DNA from: Clostridiales bacterium
GTDB lineage: Bacteria; Bacillota; Clostridia; Lachnospirales; Lachnospiraceae
DNA length: 20,045 bases
Assembly (NCBI GenBank): GCA_018376135.1
Contig: JAHABX010000037.1
Span: 1 to 20,045 of the forward strand
Direction of reading: 5' to 3'
Shown in pieces: positions 1-8,440 of the stretch. The notes below the pieces were generated by a model. The model was not told the DNA's origin and did no database searches. It saw only the letters and a list, made by a program, of their open reading frames with translations. Numbering within the stretch: the stretch's first letter is position 1; each line of letters starts with the position of its first letter. The position numbers were made by a program, and so were the translations under genes.

Positions 1-52
1 GATAACAGGTATAAAATAAGAAGCACGACAGAGAGTGCAGAGGAGTAAAGAT
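1..52 (+). other. Upstream edge of the purC operon
   Basis: Too short to assign. One frame is open from base 1 to a TAA at 46-48 and another closes at 19; either could be the tail of an upstream gene. It contains the purC ribosome site (41-45). Confidence 0.3.
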
Positions 53-757
53 ATGGAAAAGAGAGAACAGCTGTACGAAGGAAAAGCGAAGAAGGTCTAT
101 GCAACCGAAGATCCGGAACTGGTCATTGTCAGTTACAAGGATGATGCCACTGCCTTTAACGGGCTCAAAAAGGGTACGGTCACAGGAAAGGGCATGATTA
201 ATAACCGGATGAGCAATTATCTGTTCCGGAAGCTTGAGGAAAAGGGAGTTCCCACTCATTTTGAAAAGGAACTGAATGACAGGGAAACGCTGGTGAAAAA
301 GGTAGAGATCGTACCTTTGGAGGTCATTGTACGCAACCGGGCAGCAGGAAGCTTTGCAAAGCGCATGGGTGTGGAAGAAGGACTTGAGCTTTTGTGCCCC
401 ACACTGGAGTTTTCCTATAAAAATGATGAGCTGGGAGATCCTTTTATCAACAGCTACTATGCGTTGGCTCTTGGATTGGCAGACAGAGCTGAGATTGACC
501 GGATCACAGAGATGGCGTTCAGGGTGAATGAAGAGCTGAAAGCCTTTTTCGAGGAGGCAGGAATTCAGCTGATCGACTTTAAGCTGGAGTTTGGCAGATT
601 CCGGGGAGAAATCGTGCTGGCGGATGAGATCTCGCCTGACACCTGCCGTCTCTGGGATCTGAAGACTTATGAGAAGCTGGATAAGGACCGGTTCCGCCGG
701 GATATGGGAGGCGTAGAAGAGGCGTACCGGGAAGTGTATGCCCGGATCGGATTGTAA
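53..757 (+). CDS. purC: Phosphoribosylaminoimidazole-succinocarboxamide synthase (SAICAR synthetase)
   Basis: Cytosolic enzyme of de novo purine synthesis; it joins CAIR and aspartate using ATP to give SAICAR. The 234-residue product has the usual length of the short bacterial form. Visible family motifs are the N-terminal nucleotide-binding strand LYEGKAKKVYAT, the VRNRAAGSFAKR segment near residues 90-105, and LIDFKLEFGR near residue 180. The ATG at 53 is chosen because AGGAG at 41-45 sits 7 nt upstream; an in-frame GTG at 35 would add six residues and lacks a ribosome site. glnA follows 19 nt downstream on the same strand, so the two are probably co-transcribed from a promoter outside the window. 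Nothing about the protein looks abnormal. Confidence 0.97.
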   Translation: MEKREQLYEGKAKKVYATEDPELVIVSYKDDATAFNGLKKGTVTGKGMINNRMSNYLFRKLEEKGVPTHFEKELNDRETLVKKVEIVPLEVIVRNRAAGSFAKRMGVEEGLELLCPTLEFSYKNDELGDPFINSYYALALGLADRAEIDRITEMAFRVNEELKAFFEEAGIQLIDFKLEFGRFRGEIVLADEISPDTCRLWDLKTYEKLDKDRFRRDMGGVEEAYREVYARIGL

Positions 758-776
758 GAAGAACAGGAGTAGTGCA

Positions 777-2072
777 ATGAAGACATGGAATGAGATATTG
801 GAACTGATTGAGGAAGAGGATGTGGAGTTTGTCCGTCTGCAGTTTACGGATATTTTCGGTACTCTGAAAAATGTGGCGGTCACAGCGGACCAGTTTGGAC
901 GCCTGCGGGAAAAAAGATATATTTTTGACGGCTCCTGCGTGTATGGAGAAGCAAGAGAGGGAGAAGAGGATATGTTCCTCTGTCCCGATCCGGATACGTT
1001 TGTTATCCTGCCCTGGAGACCTCAGCAGGGAAAGGTTGCCAGACTCCTCTGCGACGTACGCAGAACGGACGGAACATTTCTGGAGACCAGTCCCCGGGAG
1101 ATCCTGAAGAGGGTACTGCGTCAGGCGGAGGAGAAAGGCTACGTATTCCATGTGGATCCCGAGTGTGAATTTTTCCTGTTCCATACGGATGAGAATGGGA
1201 TACCGACTACGGTGACTCATGAACAGGCGGGCTATATGGACATGGGACCGCTGGATCTGGGTGAGAATGCAAGAAGGGATATTGTGATGACTCTGGAGGA
1301 GATGGGATTTCAGATCGAAGCTTCCCATCATGAGACGGCTCCCGCACAGCATGAGATTGATTTTAAGTATGCAAAGCCTCTGGCTGCGGCAGATCAGATC
1401 GTGACCTTTAAGAGCGCAGTGCGTTCCATCGCCAGAAGATTCGGTCTGCATGCAACCTTTATGCCCAAGCCAAAGAGCGGTGTGGCAGGCTCCGGTATGC
1501 ATATCAATTTCTCTCTGTACAAGGATGGAGTAAACCTGTTTGCTGATGAGGAAGCAGCGGACGGACTCAGCCAGGAAGCAGGGTGGTTTACAGGCGGTAT
1601 CATGGCGCACGTGAAGGCAATGTGCGCAGTAACCAATCCGCTGGTCAATTCCTATAAACGCCTGATGTCAGGCTTTGAAGCACCGGGCACCATCAGCTGG
1701 ACTGCGAAGAATCAGAATGCACTGGTTCGTATTCCGTTTATGAGAGGGAAGGATACCAGGATCGAGCTTCGTTTTCCGGATCCGTCAGCGAATCCCTACC
1801 TGACGCTGGCGCTGTGCATTGCAGCAGGTCTGGACGGGATCGAGAACCGGATGGAGCCGGGAGTCAGGCTGGAAGAAGGAGCCGGAAGTCCGGAACCTAT
1901 GCCGAAGACTTTGCAGGAGGCAGTCTCCTATATGGAACAGGACGAGTTTGTGAAAGATATTCTGGGACAGGAGTTTGTAGAAGTATATACGGAAGTCAAG
2001 AAGGCGGAATGGAACGGATACATATCTGAGATCTCGGAATGGGAAATAGAAAACTATCTGTACCGGACCTGA
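777..2072 (+). CDS. glnA: Type I glutamine synthetase (GSI-alpha-like)
   Basis: ATP-dependent ligation of ammonia to glutamate, the entry point of nitrogen into glutamine. The protein has 431 residues, slightly shorter than the well-studied Bacillus enzyme. Visible motifs are DGSC at 51-54 (the Asp of the ammonium site), the ATP-binding KPKSGVAGSGMH segment, NSYKRLMSGFEAP (flap region) and RIELRFPDPSANPYL near the C-terminus. Arg60 in GEAREGEEDM aligns with the Arg of Bacillus GlnA that mediates glutamine feedback inhibition, which supports the GSI-alpha class. I see no adenylylation-type insertion. The start at 777 is set by AGGAG at 765-769. The ANTAR regulator begins 19 nt after the stop, suggesting coupled nitrogen control. 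A few active-site-flanking positions (DGSC for DGSS, SWTAKNQN for AWSARN) are divergent, so a related gamma-glutamyl ligase is a less likely alternative. Confidence 0.92.
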   Translation: MKTWNEILELIEEEDVEFVRLQFTDIFGTLKNVAVTADQFGRLREKRYIFDGSCVYGEAREGEEDMFLCPDPDTFVILPWRPQQGKVARLLCDVRRTDGTFLETSPREILKRVLRQAEEKGYVFHVDPECEFFLFHTDENGIPTTVTHEQAGYMDMGPLDLGENARRDIVMTLEEMGFQIEASHHETAPAQHEIDFKYAKPLAAADQIVTFKSAVRSIARRFGLHATFMPKPKSGVAGSGMHINFSLYKDGVNLFADEEAADGLSQEAGWFTGGIMAHVKAMCAVTNPLVNSYKRLMSGFEAPGTISWTAKNQNALVRIPFMRGKDTRIELRFPDPSANPYLTLALCIAAGLDGIENRMEPGVRLEEGAGSPEPMPKTLQEAVSYMEQDEFVKDILGQEFVEVYTEVKKAEWNGYISEISEWEIENYLYRT

Positions 2073-2091
2073 TTAAGAGCGGGGTGATGGA

Positions 2092-2640
2092 ATGAGCAGC
2101 ATAATTATTGTTATGCCACAGCTCAAGGATGCGAAGCAGATCCGCGATGTGCTGAACCGGCACGGGCTGGCAGCGGCAGCAGTCTGTACGACCGCCTCGG
2201 GAGCTCTTACTCAATTATCTCAGCTGGACAGCGGAGTTGTTGTCTGCAGCTGCCGGATACGGGATATGCACTATACCCAGCTGGCGGAGTATCTGCCGGA
2301 CTATTTCGATATGCTTCTGCTGGCGTCTTCATCTGAGGTGGGCAATTGTCCTTCCGGTATGATGACACTGGTCTATCCGATCAAAACGAACGAGCTTTTA
2401 GGAACGGTGGAGATGATGCTGTCGCAGCTTGAGCGTCGGCTGAAGCGGAGAAAAAAGCAGCCGAAGAAGCGCTCGGAGCGGGAGCAGAATTATATCAATA
2501 ACGCAAAATGGGTATTGATGGAGAGAAATCATCTGTCGGAGCAGGAAGCATTCCGTTATATCCAGAAGTGCAGTATGGACTCCGGGACCAGTATGGTGGA
2601 AACGGCGCAGATGATTCTGCTGATGATATTTGACAGATAA
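2092..2640 (+). CDS. ANTAR-domain antiterminator with degenerate receiver
   Basis: Predicted RNA-binding transcription antiterminator, 182 residues. Residues 1-110 resemble a response-regulator receiver by pattern (alternating hydrophobic strands IIIV, GVVVC, DMLLLAS). The acidic pair after strand 1 is missing, the phospho-acceptor position around residue 53 reads CSCRIRDM rather than LDIRMPGM, and the Lys before the final Pro is replaced (LVYPIK). A basic linker (RRLKRRKKQPKKR) leads to the ANTAR domain at about 130-180, with the typical AKWVLMERNHLSEQEAFRYIQK and a second helix of small residues. Characterised ANTAR proteins such as EutV, NasR and AmiR bind paired RNA hairpins and prevent termination, often in nitrogen metabolism. 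Its position directly after glnA suggests control of glutamine or nitrogen genes, probably by protein or ligand contact rather than phosphorylation. The target RNA is not visible in this window. Confidence 0.85.
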   Translation: MSSIIIVMPQLKDAKQIRDVLNRHGLAAAAVCTTASGALTQLSQLDSGVVVCSCRIRDMHYTQLAEYLPDYFDMLLLASSSEVGNCPSGMMTLVYPIKTNELLGTVEMMLSQLERRLKRRKKQPKKRSEREQNYINNAKWVLMERNHLSEQEAFRYIQKCSMDSGTSMVETAQMILLMIFDR

Positions 2641-2665
2641 GCAGACTTGAAGAAAGGGCAAATAT

Positions 2666-3886
2666 ATGTTCACAATAAATGAAAATTATCTGAAATTACA
2701 GGGAAGCTATCTTTTTTCCAACATTGCGAAAAAGGTAGCGGCATACAAGGAGGCGCATCCTGAGGAAGAGGTGATCCGTCTGGGAATCGGAGATGTGACC
2801 AGACCGCTGGCGCCTTCTATTATTGAAGCACTTAAAGGCGCTGTTGGACAGATGGGAACGGAAGAGGGCTTTCACGGATATTCACCGGAACAGGGCTATG
2901 ATTTCCTGCTTCATGCCATTGCAGAAAATGATTATAAAAGCAGAGGATGTGAAATCGCACCGGATGAGATCTTTGTATCGGATGGCGCAAAATGTGATGT
3001 GGGAAATATTCAGGAGATCTTCGGACAGAACAATCTGGTGGCAGTCTGTGACCCGGTCTATCCGGTTTATGTGGATACGAACGTAATGGCAGGAAGGACC
3101 GGAAGCTTCCGACAGGAAAAGGGAGCTTATGACGGGCTGATCTATATGCCGTGTACGGAGGAAAACGGATTTGCACCCTGTCTGCCGGAAAAAGTACCGG
3201 ATCTGATCTATCTGTGCTTCCCTAACAATCCTACCGGAGCTGCAATCAAAAAGGACGCGCTTCAGGAATGGGTAGATTATGCGAACCGTCATGGCTCTGT
3301 GATTCTGTATGATGCGGCATATGAGGCTTATATCTCGGAGGAGGATGTGCCTCACAGCATCTATGAATGTGAAGGGGCAAGGACCTGCGCCATCGAGATG
3401 AGAAGCTTTTCCAAGAATGCCGGATTTACAGGGCTGCGTCTTGGATTTACAGTGGTCCCTAAGGATATCCGATGCGGAGCAGTCAGTCTTCATGAGCTTT
3501 GGCTGCGCCGGCATGGTACCAGATATAATGGCGCTCCGTATATTGTGCAGCGTGCCGGAGAAGCGGTCTATTCAGAGGCCGGGAAGCGTGAGCTGAAGGC
3601 GCAGATCGCCTATTATATGGAGAATGCCCGTATGATCCGGGAAGGACTTCTTTCGGCAGGCTTTACGGCATATGGCGGCGTCAATGCACCGTACATCTGG
3701 CTGAAGGTACCGGGAGGCATGACGTCCTGGCAGTTTTTTGACCGGCTGCTGCAGGATGTACAGGTGGTAGGAACTCCGGGATCGGGATTTGGAGCAAGCG
3801 GAGAAGGCTATTTCCGGCTGACTGCTTTTGGAACCCATGAAAATACGGCGGAGGCGCTGAAAAGACTGAACAGACTGAAGCTGTAG
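2666..3886 (+). CDS. dapL: LL-diaminopimelate aminotransferase
   Basis: PLP enzyme that converts tetrahydrodipicolinate directly to LL-diaminopimelate with glutamate as amino donor, bypassing acylated intermediates; it feeds peptidoglycan and lysine. At 406 residues it has the family length. It begins with FTINENYLKLQGSYLF, typical of DapL, followed by IRLGIGDVTRPL, GYSPEQGY and the CFPNNPTGA motif of class I/II aminotransferases. Lys250 in SFSKNAGFTGLRLG is the expected Schiff-base lysine. An AGAAAGG ribosome site lies just before the ATG, 25 nt after the ANTAR gene, so it is probably the last gene of the purC-glnA-ANTAR run. lysA at 10450 encodes the end of the same pathway, so the window holds two lysine steps in separate transcription units. 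Confidence 0.95.
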   Translation: MFTINENYLKLQGSYLFSNIAKKVAAYKEAHPEEEVIRLGIGDVTRPLAPSIIEALKGAVGQMGTEEGFHGYSPEQGYDFLLHAIAENDYKSRGCEIAPDEIFVSDGAKCDVGNIQEIFGQNNLVAVCDPVYPVYVDTNVMAGRTGSFRQEKGAYDGLIYMPCTEENGFAPCLPEKVPDLIYLCFPNNPTGAAIKKDALQEWVDYANRHGSVILYDAAYEAYISEEDVPHSIYECEGARTCAIEMRSFSKNAGFTGLRLGFTVVPKDIRCGAVSLHELWLRRHGTRYNGAPYIVQRAGEAVYSEAGKRELKAQIAYYMENARMIREGLLSAGFTAYGGVNAPYIWLKVPGGMTSWQFFDRLLQDVQVVGTPGSGFGASGEGYFRLTAFGTHENTAEALKRLNRLKL

Positions 3887-3910
3887 AAAAATAAAAACAG
3901 AAATAAAACA

Positions 3911-3953
3911 GATGCCCTCAGAATGGTTTATAACCAAACGTTCTGAGGGCATC
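3911..3953. terminator. Bidirectional terminator between convergent dapL and carB
   Basis: A 13-bp perfect inverted repeat (GATGCCCTCAGAA / TTCTGAGGGCATC) encloses a loop that itself contains TGGTT-TAT-AACCA. The A-rich stretch just before it becomes a U-rich tract for carAB on the minus strand; on the plus strand only three U residues follow, so termination of dapL may be weaker. Confidence 0.85.
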
Positions 3954-3992
3954 TTTGACGCTTCTGTAAATGAAAGGGTTACATGAATGTAT

Positions 3993-6900
3993 TTATTTCT
4001 GCAGAGTACAGATATCCACAGGCACTGCCATCTCAGGAGTAAAGCCTGCTTTCAGAATATCCGCCAGTGCGGCTGCGGTGTCCAGACTGGTAAGACAGGG
4101 AATGCCAAGCTCCACAGCCTTGCGCCGTACCTTTACGCTGTCCCGCGCGGGAGTACGTCCTTTGGCGGAGGTGGAGATGATGTAATTGATCTTCCCGCTT
4201 TCCAGAAGGGTAAGCGTATTATGCTCAGACTCTGCAATCTTATGGACCATGGTTACCTGCAGGCTGTGTTCCCGGAGTATCTGCGCAGTGCCTTCGGTGG
4301 CATAGAGATGGAAGCCAAGATCGGCAAAGCGGCGTGCAATATCGGAAATTTCCTGTTTGTCCGTGTCACGGACCGTCAGGAAGACGCCTCCCTTTTGGGT
4401 GAGCTGGTATCCGGCGGCAACCAGTCCTTTGTAGAGCGCCTCGTCCATGGAAGGAGCGATACCGAGCACTTCTCCGGTGGATTTCATCTCCGGACCAAGC
4501 TGCGTATCCAGACCGGCGAGCTTCTCAAAGGAGAATACAGGAACCTTGATCGCCGTGTGGTGTGAAGCAGGGAAAAGCCCTGTTCCATAAGGCATATCCT
4601 TCAGCTTTTCTCCCAGCATGACCCGGGTGGCGATATCCACCATGGGGATTCCTGTAACCTTGCTCAGATACGGAACTGTTCTGGAGGAACGGGGATTGAC
4701 TTCGATCACATAGACCTGTCCCTCATGGATGACATACTGGATATTTATAAGTCCTTTGGTATGCAGGGAGAGTGCCAGCTTTGTGGAATAATCCACCAGG
4801 CGTGCCGATTGCTTGGGACTCAGATTCCACGCCGGATAGACTGCAATGGAGTCGCCGGAGTGGACACCTGCACGCTCGATGTGTTCCATAATGCCGGGCA
4901 GAAGAACATCCTCGCCGTCACAGATGGCATCCACCTCCAGCTCTGTTCCCATCAGATATTTATCGATCAGCACCAGATTGCCTTCCATATGAGAGAGAAT
5001 AATGGACATATATTCCTTTACGTCCTCATCGGAGAATGCGATGATCATGTTCTGACCGCCCAGCACATAGCTCGGGCGCAGAAGAACCGGATATCCCAGA
5101 CGATTGGCAGTTATCAGCGCTTCCTCCACAGTATGGACCGTATCGCCCTTAGGCTGACGGATGTGGAGCTCCTGAAGCAGAGCCTCAAAACGTCCCCGGT
5201 CTTCTGCCATATCAATGCTGTCTGCAGGCGTTCCGAGGATCGGGATCTGATGATCGGAAAGCCATTTGGTCAGACGGATCGCGGTCTGTCCGCCGAATGC
5301 CACAACCGTTCCCACGGGTTTTTCGATGCGGATAATATCCGCCACATCCTCCGGTGTCAGCGGTTCAAAATATAACCGGTCCGCGGTGTTGAAATCCGTA
5401 GAGACGGTCTCCGGATTGTTGTTGACAATAACGACTTCGTAGCCGGCATTTTTCAAAGCCCAGACACAGTGGACAGAGGCATAGTCAAATTCAATTCCCT
5501 GACCGATGCGGATGGGACCGGAACCAAAGACGATGACTACGGGTTTTCCCTGGCTGTGTTCCCGGATAAATTCCTCCGCTTCATCCTCGTCTTCACAGGA
5601 GGAGTAGAAGTAGGGGGTCTCTGCGGAAAACTCCGCACCGCAGGTATCTACCATTTTGTAATTGTAAGGCAGATGGATGAAATCCTTTCCGCCGCTTAAA
5701 CGGGTGATCACATGATCCGGAAATCCGTTCTGCTTTAATTCCCGTACGAGCTGCGGGGTGAGCGCTTCTGTCCCGGCACGTTTTTCCAGCTGTCCAAGAT
5801 GTGCGATTTTCTCCAGGAACCATTCATCCACCATAGTCAGCTCATGAAGCTTCTCTGCAGAAAATCCACGGAAGAGCGCTTCATAAAGGGCAAAGATCCG
5901 CTCGTCGTTTCCGGCGAGGATCTCCTGCATCAGCTCTTCGTCATTCAGACTGCGCATATGGTTATCGACCAGACAGTCGTGAGAGATCTCCGCACCGCGG
6001 ACCGCTTTCATCAGTGCCTGTTCAAAGCTGCGTCCGATTGCCATGACTTCCCCGGTGGCTTTCATCTGTGTTCCTAATCTGCGGGCAGCATAGACAAACT
6101 TGTCAAAGGGCCATTTGGGGAACTTGACCACCACATAGTCAAGAGCAGGCTCGAAAAAGGCTTTGGTCTTTCCGGTAACTTCATTTCGGATCTCATCCAT
6201 CCGGTAGCCGATGGCAATCTTGGCAGCAACCCGTGCGATCGGATATCCGGTAGCCTTGCTGGCAAGGGCGGAGGAACGGGATACCCTGGGATTTACCTCT
6301 ATGACTGCATAGGCGAAGCTTTCCGGATGAAGGGCAAACTGGACATTGCAGCCGCCCTCGATACCCATTGCTTCGATAATGTGAAGGGCTGCGCTTCGGA
6401 GCATCTGATACTCCTTGTCGGCAAGCGTAAGTGCGGGAGCGACCACGATGGAGTCGCCGGTATGGATACCCACCGGATCCAGATTTTCCATGGAGCAGAT
6501 GGTGATCACATTGCCGCCTCCGTCACGCATGACTTCAAATTCAATCTCCTTCCATCCGGAGATGCATTTCTCAACAAGGATCTGGGTGATCGGAGAGAGA
6601 CGCAGACCTGCCCCGGCGATCTCTTTTAACTGTTCTTCGTCTTTGGCGATGCCGCCGCCGGTGCCGCCCAGAGTGAAGGCAGGACGTACGATGACCGGAT
6701 ATCCGGCTGTATGGGCAAAGGACAGGGCGCCGTCCAGGGTGTTGGTCACCACGGAAGGGATGATCGGTTCGCCGATCGCTTCCATAGTGGATTTAAAGAG
6801 CTGACGGTCCTCCGCTTTTGCGATGGTGTCCGGGTCGGCACCCAGCAGGGTAACCCCTTCCTTTTCCAGAAAGCCCTCTCTGGCAAGCTGCATGGAGAGG

Positions 6901-7190
6901 GTCAGTCCGGTCTGTCCGCCTAAGGTAGAGAGGATACTGTCCGGTTTTTCCAGGCGGATGATCTTTTTCAGAAAATCCAGAGTCAGTGGTTCCACATAGA
7001 CATGGTCTGCCATGGCAGCGTCGGTCATGATTGTAGCCGGATTGGAGTTGACAAGAACGACCTCCAGTCCCTCTTCCTTCAGAGCACGGCATGCCTGGGT
7101 TCCGGCATAGTCAAATTCTGCCGCCTGTCCGATGACAATGGGACCGGAGCCGATGACCATAACTTTTTTGAGATTGGGATTTAAAGGCAT
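3993..7190 (-). CDS. carB: Carbamoyl-phosphate synthase large subunit
   Basis: Uses ammonia released by CarA, bicarbonate and two ATP to make carbamoyl phosphate for pyrimidines and arginine. The 1065-residue protein is full length. The two homologous ATP-grasp halves are evident from duplicated motifs: GSGPIVIGQAAEFDYAG near residue 13 and GSGPIRIGQGIEFDYAS near 560, each followed by NSNPATIMTD or NNNPETVSTD. Each half ends in a VIEVNPR/SR segment. A methylglyoxal-synthase-like allosteric domain occupies the last ~135 residues (GGVFLTVRDTDKQE, LYATEGTAQIL, STSAKGRTPARDS). Its ATG overlaps the 3' end of carA by 10 nt, implying translational coupling. No separate pyrimidine or arginine gene lies nearby, so the pathway it mainly serves cannot be told. 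It converges on dapL across a shared terminator. Confidence 0.98.
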   Translation of the reverse strand: MPLNPNLKKVMVIGSGPIVIGQAAEFDYAGTQACRALKEEGLEVVLVNSNPATIMTDAAMADHVYVEPLTLDFLKKIIRLEKPDSILSTLGGQTGLTLSMQLAREGFLEKEGVTLLGADPDTIAKAEDRQLFKSTMEAIGEPIIPSVVTNTLDGALSFAHTAGYPVIVRPAFTLGGTGGGIAKDEEQLKEIAGAGLRLSPITQILVEKCISGWKEIEFEVMRDGGGNVITICSMENLDPVGIHTGDSIVVAPALTLADKEYQMLRSAALHIIEAMGIEGGCNVQFALHPESFAYAVIEVNPRVSRSSALASKATGYPIARVAAKIAIGYRMDEIRNEVTGKTKAFFEPALDYVVVKFPKWPFDKFVYAARRLGTQMKATGEVMAIGRSFEQALMKAVRGAEISHDCLVDNHMRSLNDEELMQEILAGNDERIFALYEALFRGFSAEKLHELTMVDEWFLEKIAHLGQLEKRAGTEALTPQLVRELKQNGFPDHVITRLSGGKDFIHLPYNYKMVDTCGAEFSAETPYFYSSCEDEDEAEEFIREHSQGKPVVIVFGSGPIRIGQGIEFDYASVHCVWALKNAGYEVVIVNNNPETVSTDFNTADRLYFEPLTPEDVADIIRIEKPVGTVVAFGGQTAIRLTKWLSDHQIPILGTPADSIDMAEDRGRFEALLQELHIRQPKGDTVHTVEEALITANRLGYPVLLRPSYVLGGQNMIIAFSDEDVKEYMSIILSHMEGNLVLIDKYLMGTELEVDAICDGEDVLLPGIMEHIERAGVHSGDSIAVYPAWNLSPKQSARLVDYSTKLALSLHTKGLINIQYVIHEGQVYVIEVNPRSSRTVPYLSKVTGIPMVDIATRVMLGEKLKDMPYGTGLFPASHHTAIKVPVFSFEKLAGLDTQLGPEMKSTGEVLGIAPSMDEALYKGLVAAGYQLTQKGGVFLTVRDTDKQEISDIARRFADLGFHLYATEGTAQILREHSLQVTMVHKIAESEHNTLTLLESGKINYIISTSAKGRTPARDSVKVRRKAVELGIPCLTSLDTAAALADILKAGFTPEMAVPVDICTLQK

Positions 7191-8275
7191 TTTTCTGCCC
7201 TCCTTTCCATCAGGCTGATAAATTCTTCAAACAGGAAGTCTGTATCCCGGGGACCTGCGCAGGCTTCCGGATGGAACTGTACGGAGAAGCCGGGAAAGCT
7301 CCGGTAGCAGATCCCCTCACAGGTGTCGTCGTTCAGATTGAGAAACCGGGAGTCGGCGTTGTCCGGAAGACTGTCTGTCTTCACCGCATATCCGTGGTTC
7401 TGGCTGGTGATATAGCTGCGCCCGGTCAGCAGATCCTTTACAGGCTGGTTCGCACCCCGGTGTCCGTATTTGAGCTTTTCCGTGTCAGCTCCGTTGGCAA
7501 GAGCGAGAAGCTGGTGGCCCAGACAGATCCCGAAGACAGGGACGGCTGCCTGACACAGTTTGGACAGTTCTGCAACAATGGAAGGATTTTCCTTGGGATC
7601 GCCCGGACCGTTGCTCAGCATGATCCCGTCAGGAGCCAGTGCAAGAATTTCTTCGCAGGAGGTGCCGGAAGGAACGACGGTCAGACGGCAGCCAAGGGCA
7701 TGAAGCCTGCGGAGGATATTCTGTTTTGCTCCAAAATCCCACAGAACCACGTGAAAGCGGGGGAGGGATGAAGGGTATTCATAAGGTGCCCGGCAGGTTA
7801 CCCGGGATACGGCATTTTTGATATGCCAGCCGGAAAGCCTGTGTACATCCTCCGGACAGGGAGGACGGTCAGTCAAAAGCGCATTCATGACGCCATATTC
7901 ACGGATGCGTCTGGTCAGTGCGCGGGTATCTATGTCATAGACGCCCGGGACAGCCTGCTGCTTTAAAAAAGCGTCAAGATCCATACGGCTCCGGAAGTTG
8001 GAAGGATGGCTGCACCATTCATTTACAATGTATGCGCTCATGTGAATACCTTCACTTTCAAAGTCCGCAGGATTGACGCCGTAGTTGCCTATAAGAGGAA
8101 AGGTCTGAACGACCATCTGCCCATAGTAGCTGGGGTCAGTGAGAGTTTCCGCATATCCGGTCATTGCCGTTGTGAAAACCAGCTCTGCTGTAATATCTCC
8201 CGTCAGGGGAGCTCCAAAATGTTTTCCGGTAAGACAGGTTCCGTCTTCCAGTTGTAGATATACCGTTTGTTCCAT
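7181..8275 (-). CDS. carA: Carbamoyl-phosphate synthase small (glutaminase) subunit
   Basis: Hydrolyses glutamine and channels ammonia to CarB. The 364-residue protein has the CarA-specific N-terminal domain (FTTAMTGYAETLTDPSY, QTFPLIGNYG) and a class I glutamine amidotransferase domain from about residue 175. The triad is visible: Cys251 in FGICLGHQ, His335 and Glu337 in FHPEA; SNGPGDP marks the oxyanion region. The ATG at 8275 is chosen because GGAG lies 6 nt upstream; an in-frame ATG at 8287 and a farther one at 8332 lack good ribosome sites, and the latter falls inside the leader terminator. It is preceded by its own promoter and a long attenuator-like hairpin, and it overlaps carB by 10 nt. 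Confidence 0.96.
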   Translation of the reverse strand: MEQTVYLQLEDGTCLTGKHFGAPLTGDITAELVFTTAMTGYAETLTDPSYYGQMVVQTFPLIGNYGVNPADFESEGIHMSAYIVNEWCSHPSNFRSRMDLDAFLKQQAVPGVYDIDTRALTRRIREYGVMNALLTDRPPCPEDVHRLSGWHIKNAVSRVTCRAPYEYPSSLPRFHVVLWDFGAKQNILRRLHALGCRLTVVPSGTSCEEILALAPDGIMLSNGPGDPKENPSIVAELSKLCQAAVPVFGICLGHQLLALANGADTEKLKYGHRGANQPVKDLLTGRSYITSQNHGYAVKTDSLPDNADSRFLNLNDDTCEGICYRSFPGFSVQFHPEACAGPRDTDFLFEEFISLMERRAEKCL

Positions 8276-8315
8276 AGTTTTCTCCATTCCCGTCAGGCTT
8301 TCATGCTGAATCTGT

Positions 8316-8382
8316 AAAAAAAAGACGCCCATAGACGGAGCACCTTACACACAGGTCAAGTGCCTCATCTATGAACGCCTTT
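8316..8382 (-). terminator. Long attenuator-type terminator in the carAB leader
   Basis: Read on the minus strand, arms at 8382-8358 and 8346-8321 can pair over about 24 of 25 positions, counting a few G-U pairs, around an 11-nt loop, and run into eight U residues (8323-8316). It lies between the carA promoter and the carA start, so carAB transcription must pass it. A competing upstream hairpin uses the same 5' arm. This is the layout of transcription attenuation. I cannot assign the ligand: a GAUGAGGC segment shares only the GAGGC core of PyrR binding loops. Confidence 0.8.
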
Positions 8383-8388
8383 GTTCAT
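8371..8388 (-). promoter_or_regulatory. Candidate antiterminator/5' hairpin of the carA leader
   Basis: On the minus strand ATGAAC-AAAGGC-GTTCAT forms a perfect 6-bp stem almost at the predicted 5' end of the RNA. Its loop and 3' arm are also the first 12 nt of the terminator's 5' arm, so both structures cannot form together. Confidence 0.55.
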
Positions 8389-8395
8389 CTGGGAC

Positions 8396-8424
8396 ATTAT
8401 AGCACCCGTTTCGGGGCAGGTCAA
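8396..8424 (-). promoter_or_regulatory. Promoter of carAB
   Basis: On the minus strand TTGACC (8424-8419), a 17-bp spacer and a perfect TATAAT (8401-8396). The predicted start is near 8390. The spacer contains a small dyad, CCCG-AAA-CGGG. Confidence 0.85.
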
Positions 8425-8425
8425 G

Positions 8426-8437
8426 TATTTTAAAATA
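8426..8437. promoter_or_regulatory. 12-bp AT palindrome between the divergent -35 boxes
   Basis: TATTTTAAAATA is a perfect palindrome centred between the carA -35 (8419-8424) and the asnB -35 (8441-8446). It may act as a shared UP element or as a regulator site; the sequence alone does not decide. Confidence 0.5.
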
Positions 8438-8440
8438 TTC

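Noticed and set aside
1..30. TATAAAATA near the left edge as a purC promoter -10
   Set aside because: The -35 region lies outside the window, so it cannot be judged.
579..1610. A 343-codon open frame antisense to purC/glnA
   Set aside because: It spans two confident genes on the other strand, and its composition (rich in Cys, His, Ser, Arg) is that of a shadow frame.
8361..8390. Possible leader peptide in the carA leader (short frame with MNKGVHR)
   Set aside because: No ribosome site, only seven codons, no run of arginine or other regulatory codons; the ATG sits almost at the RNA 5' end.
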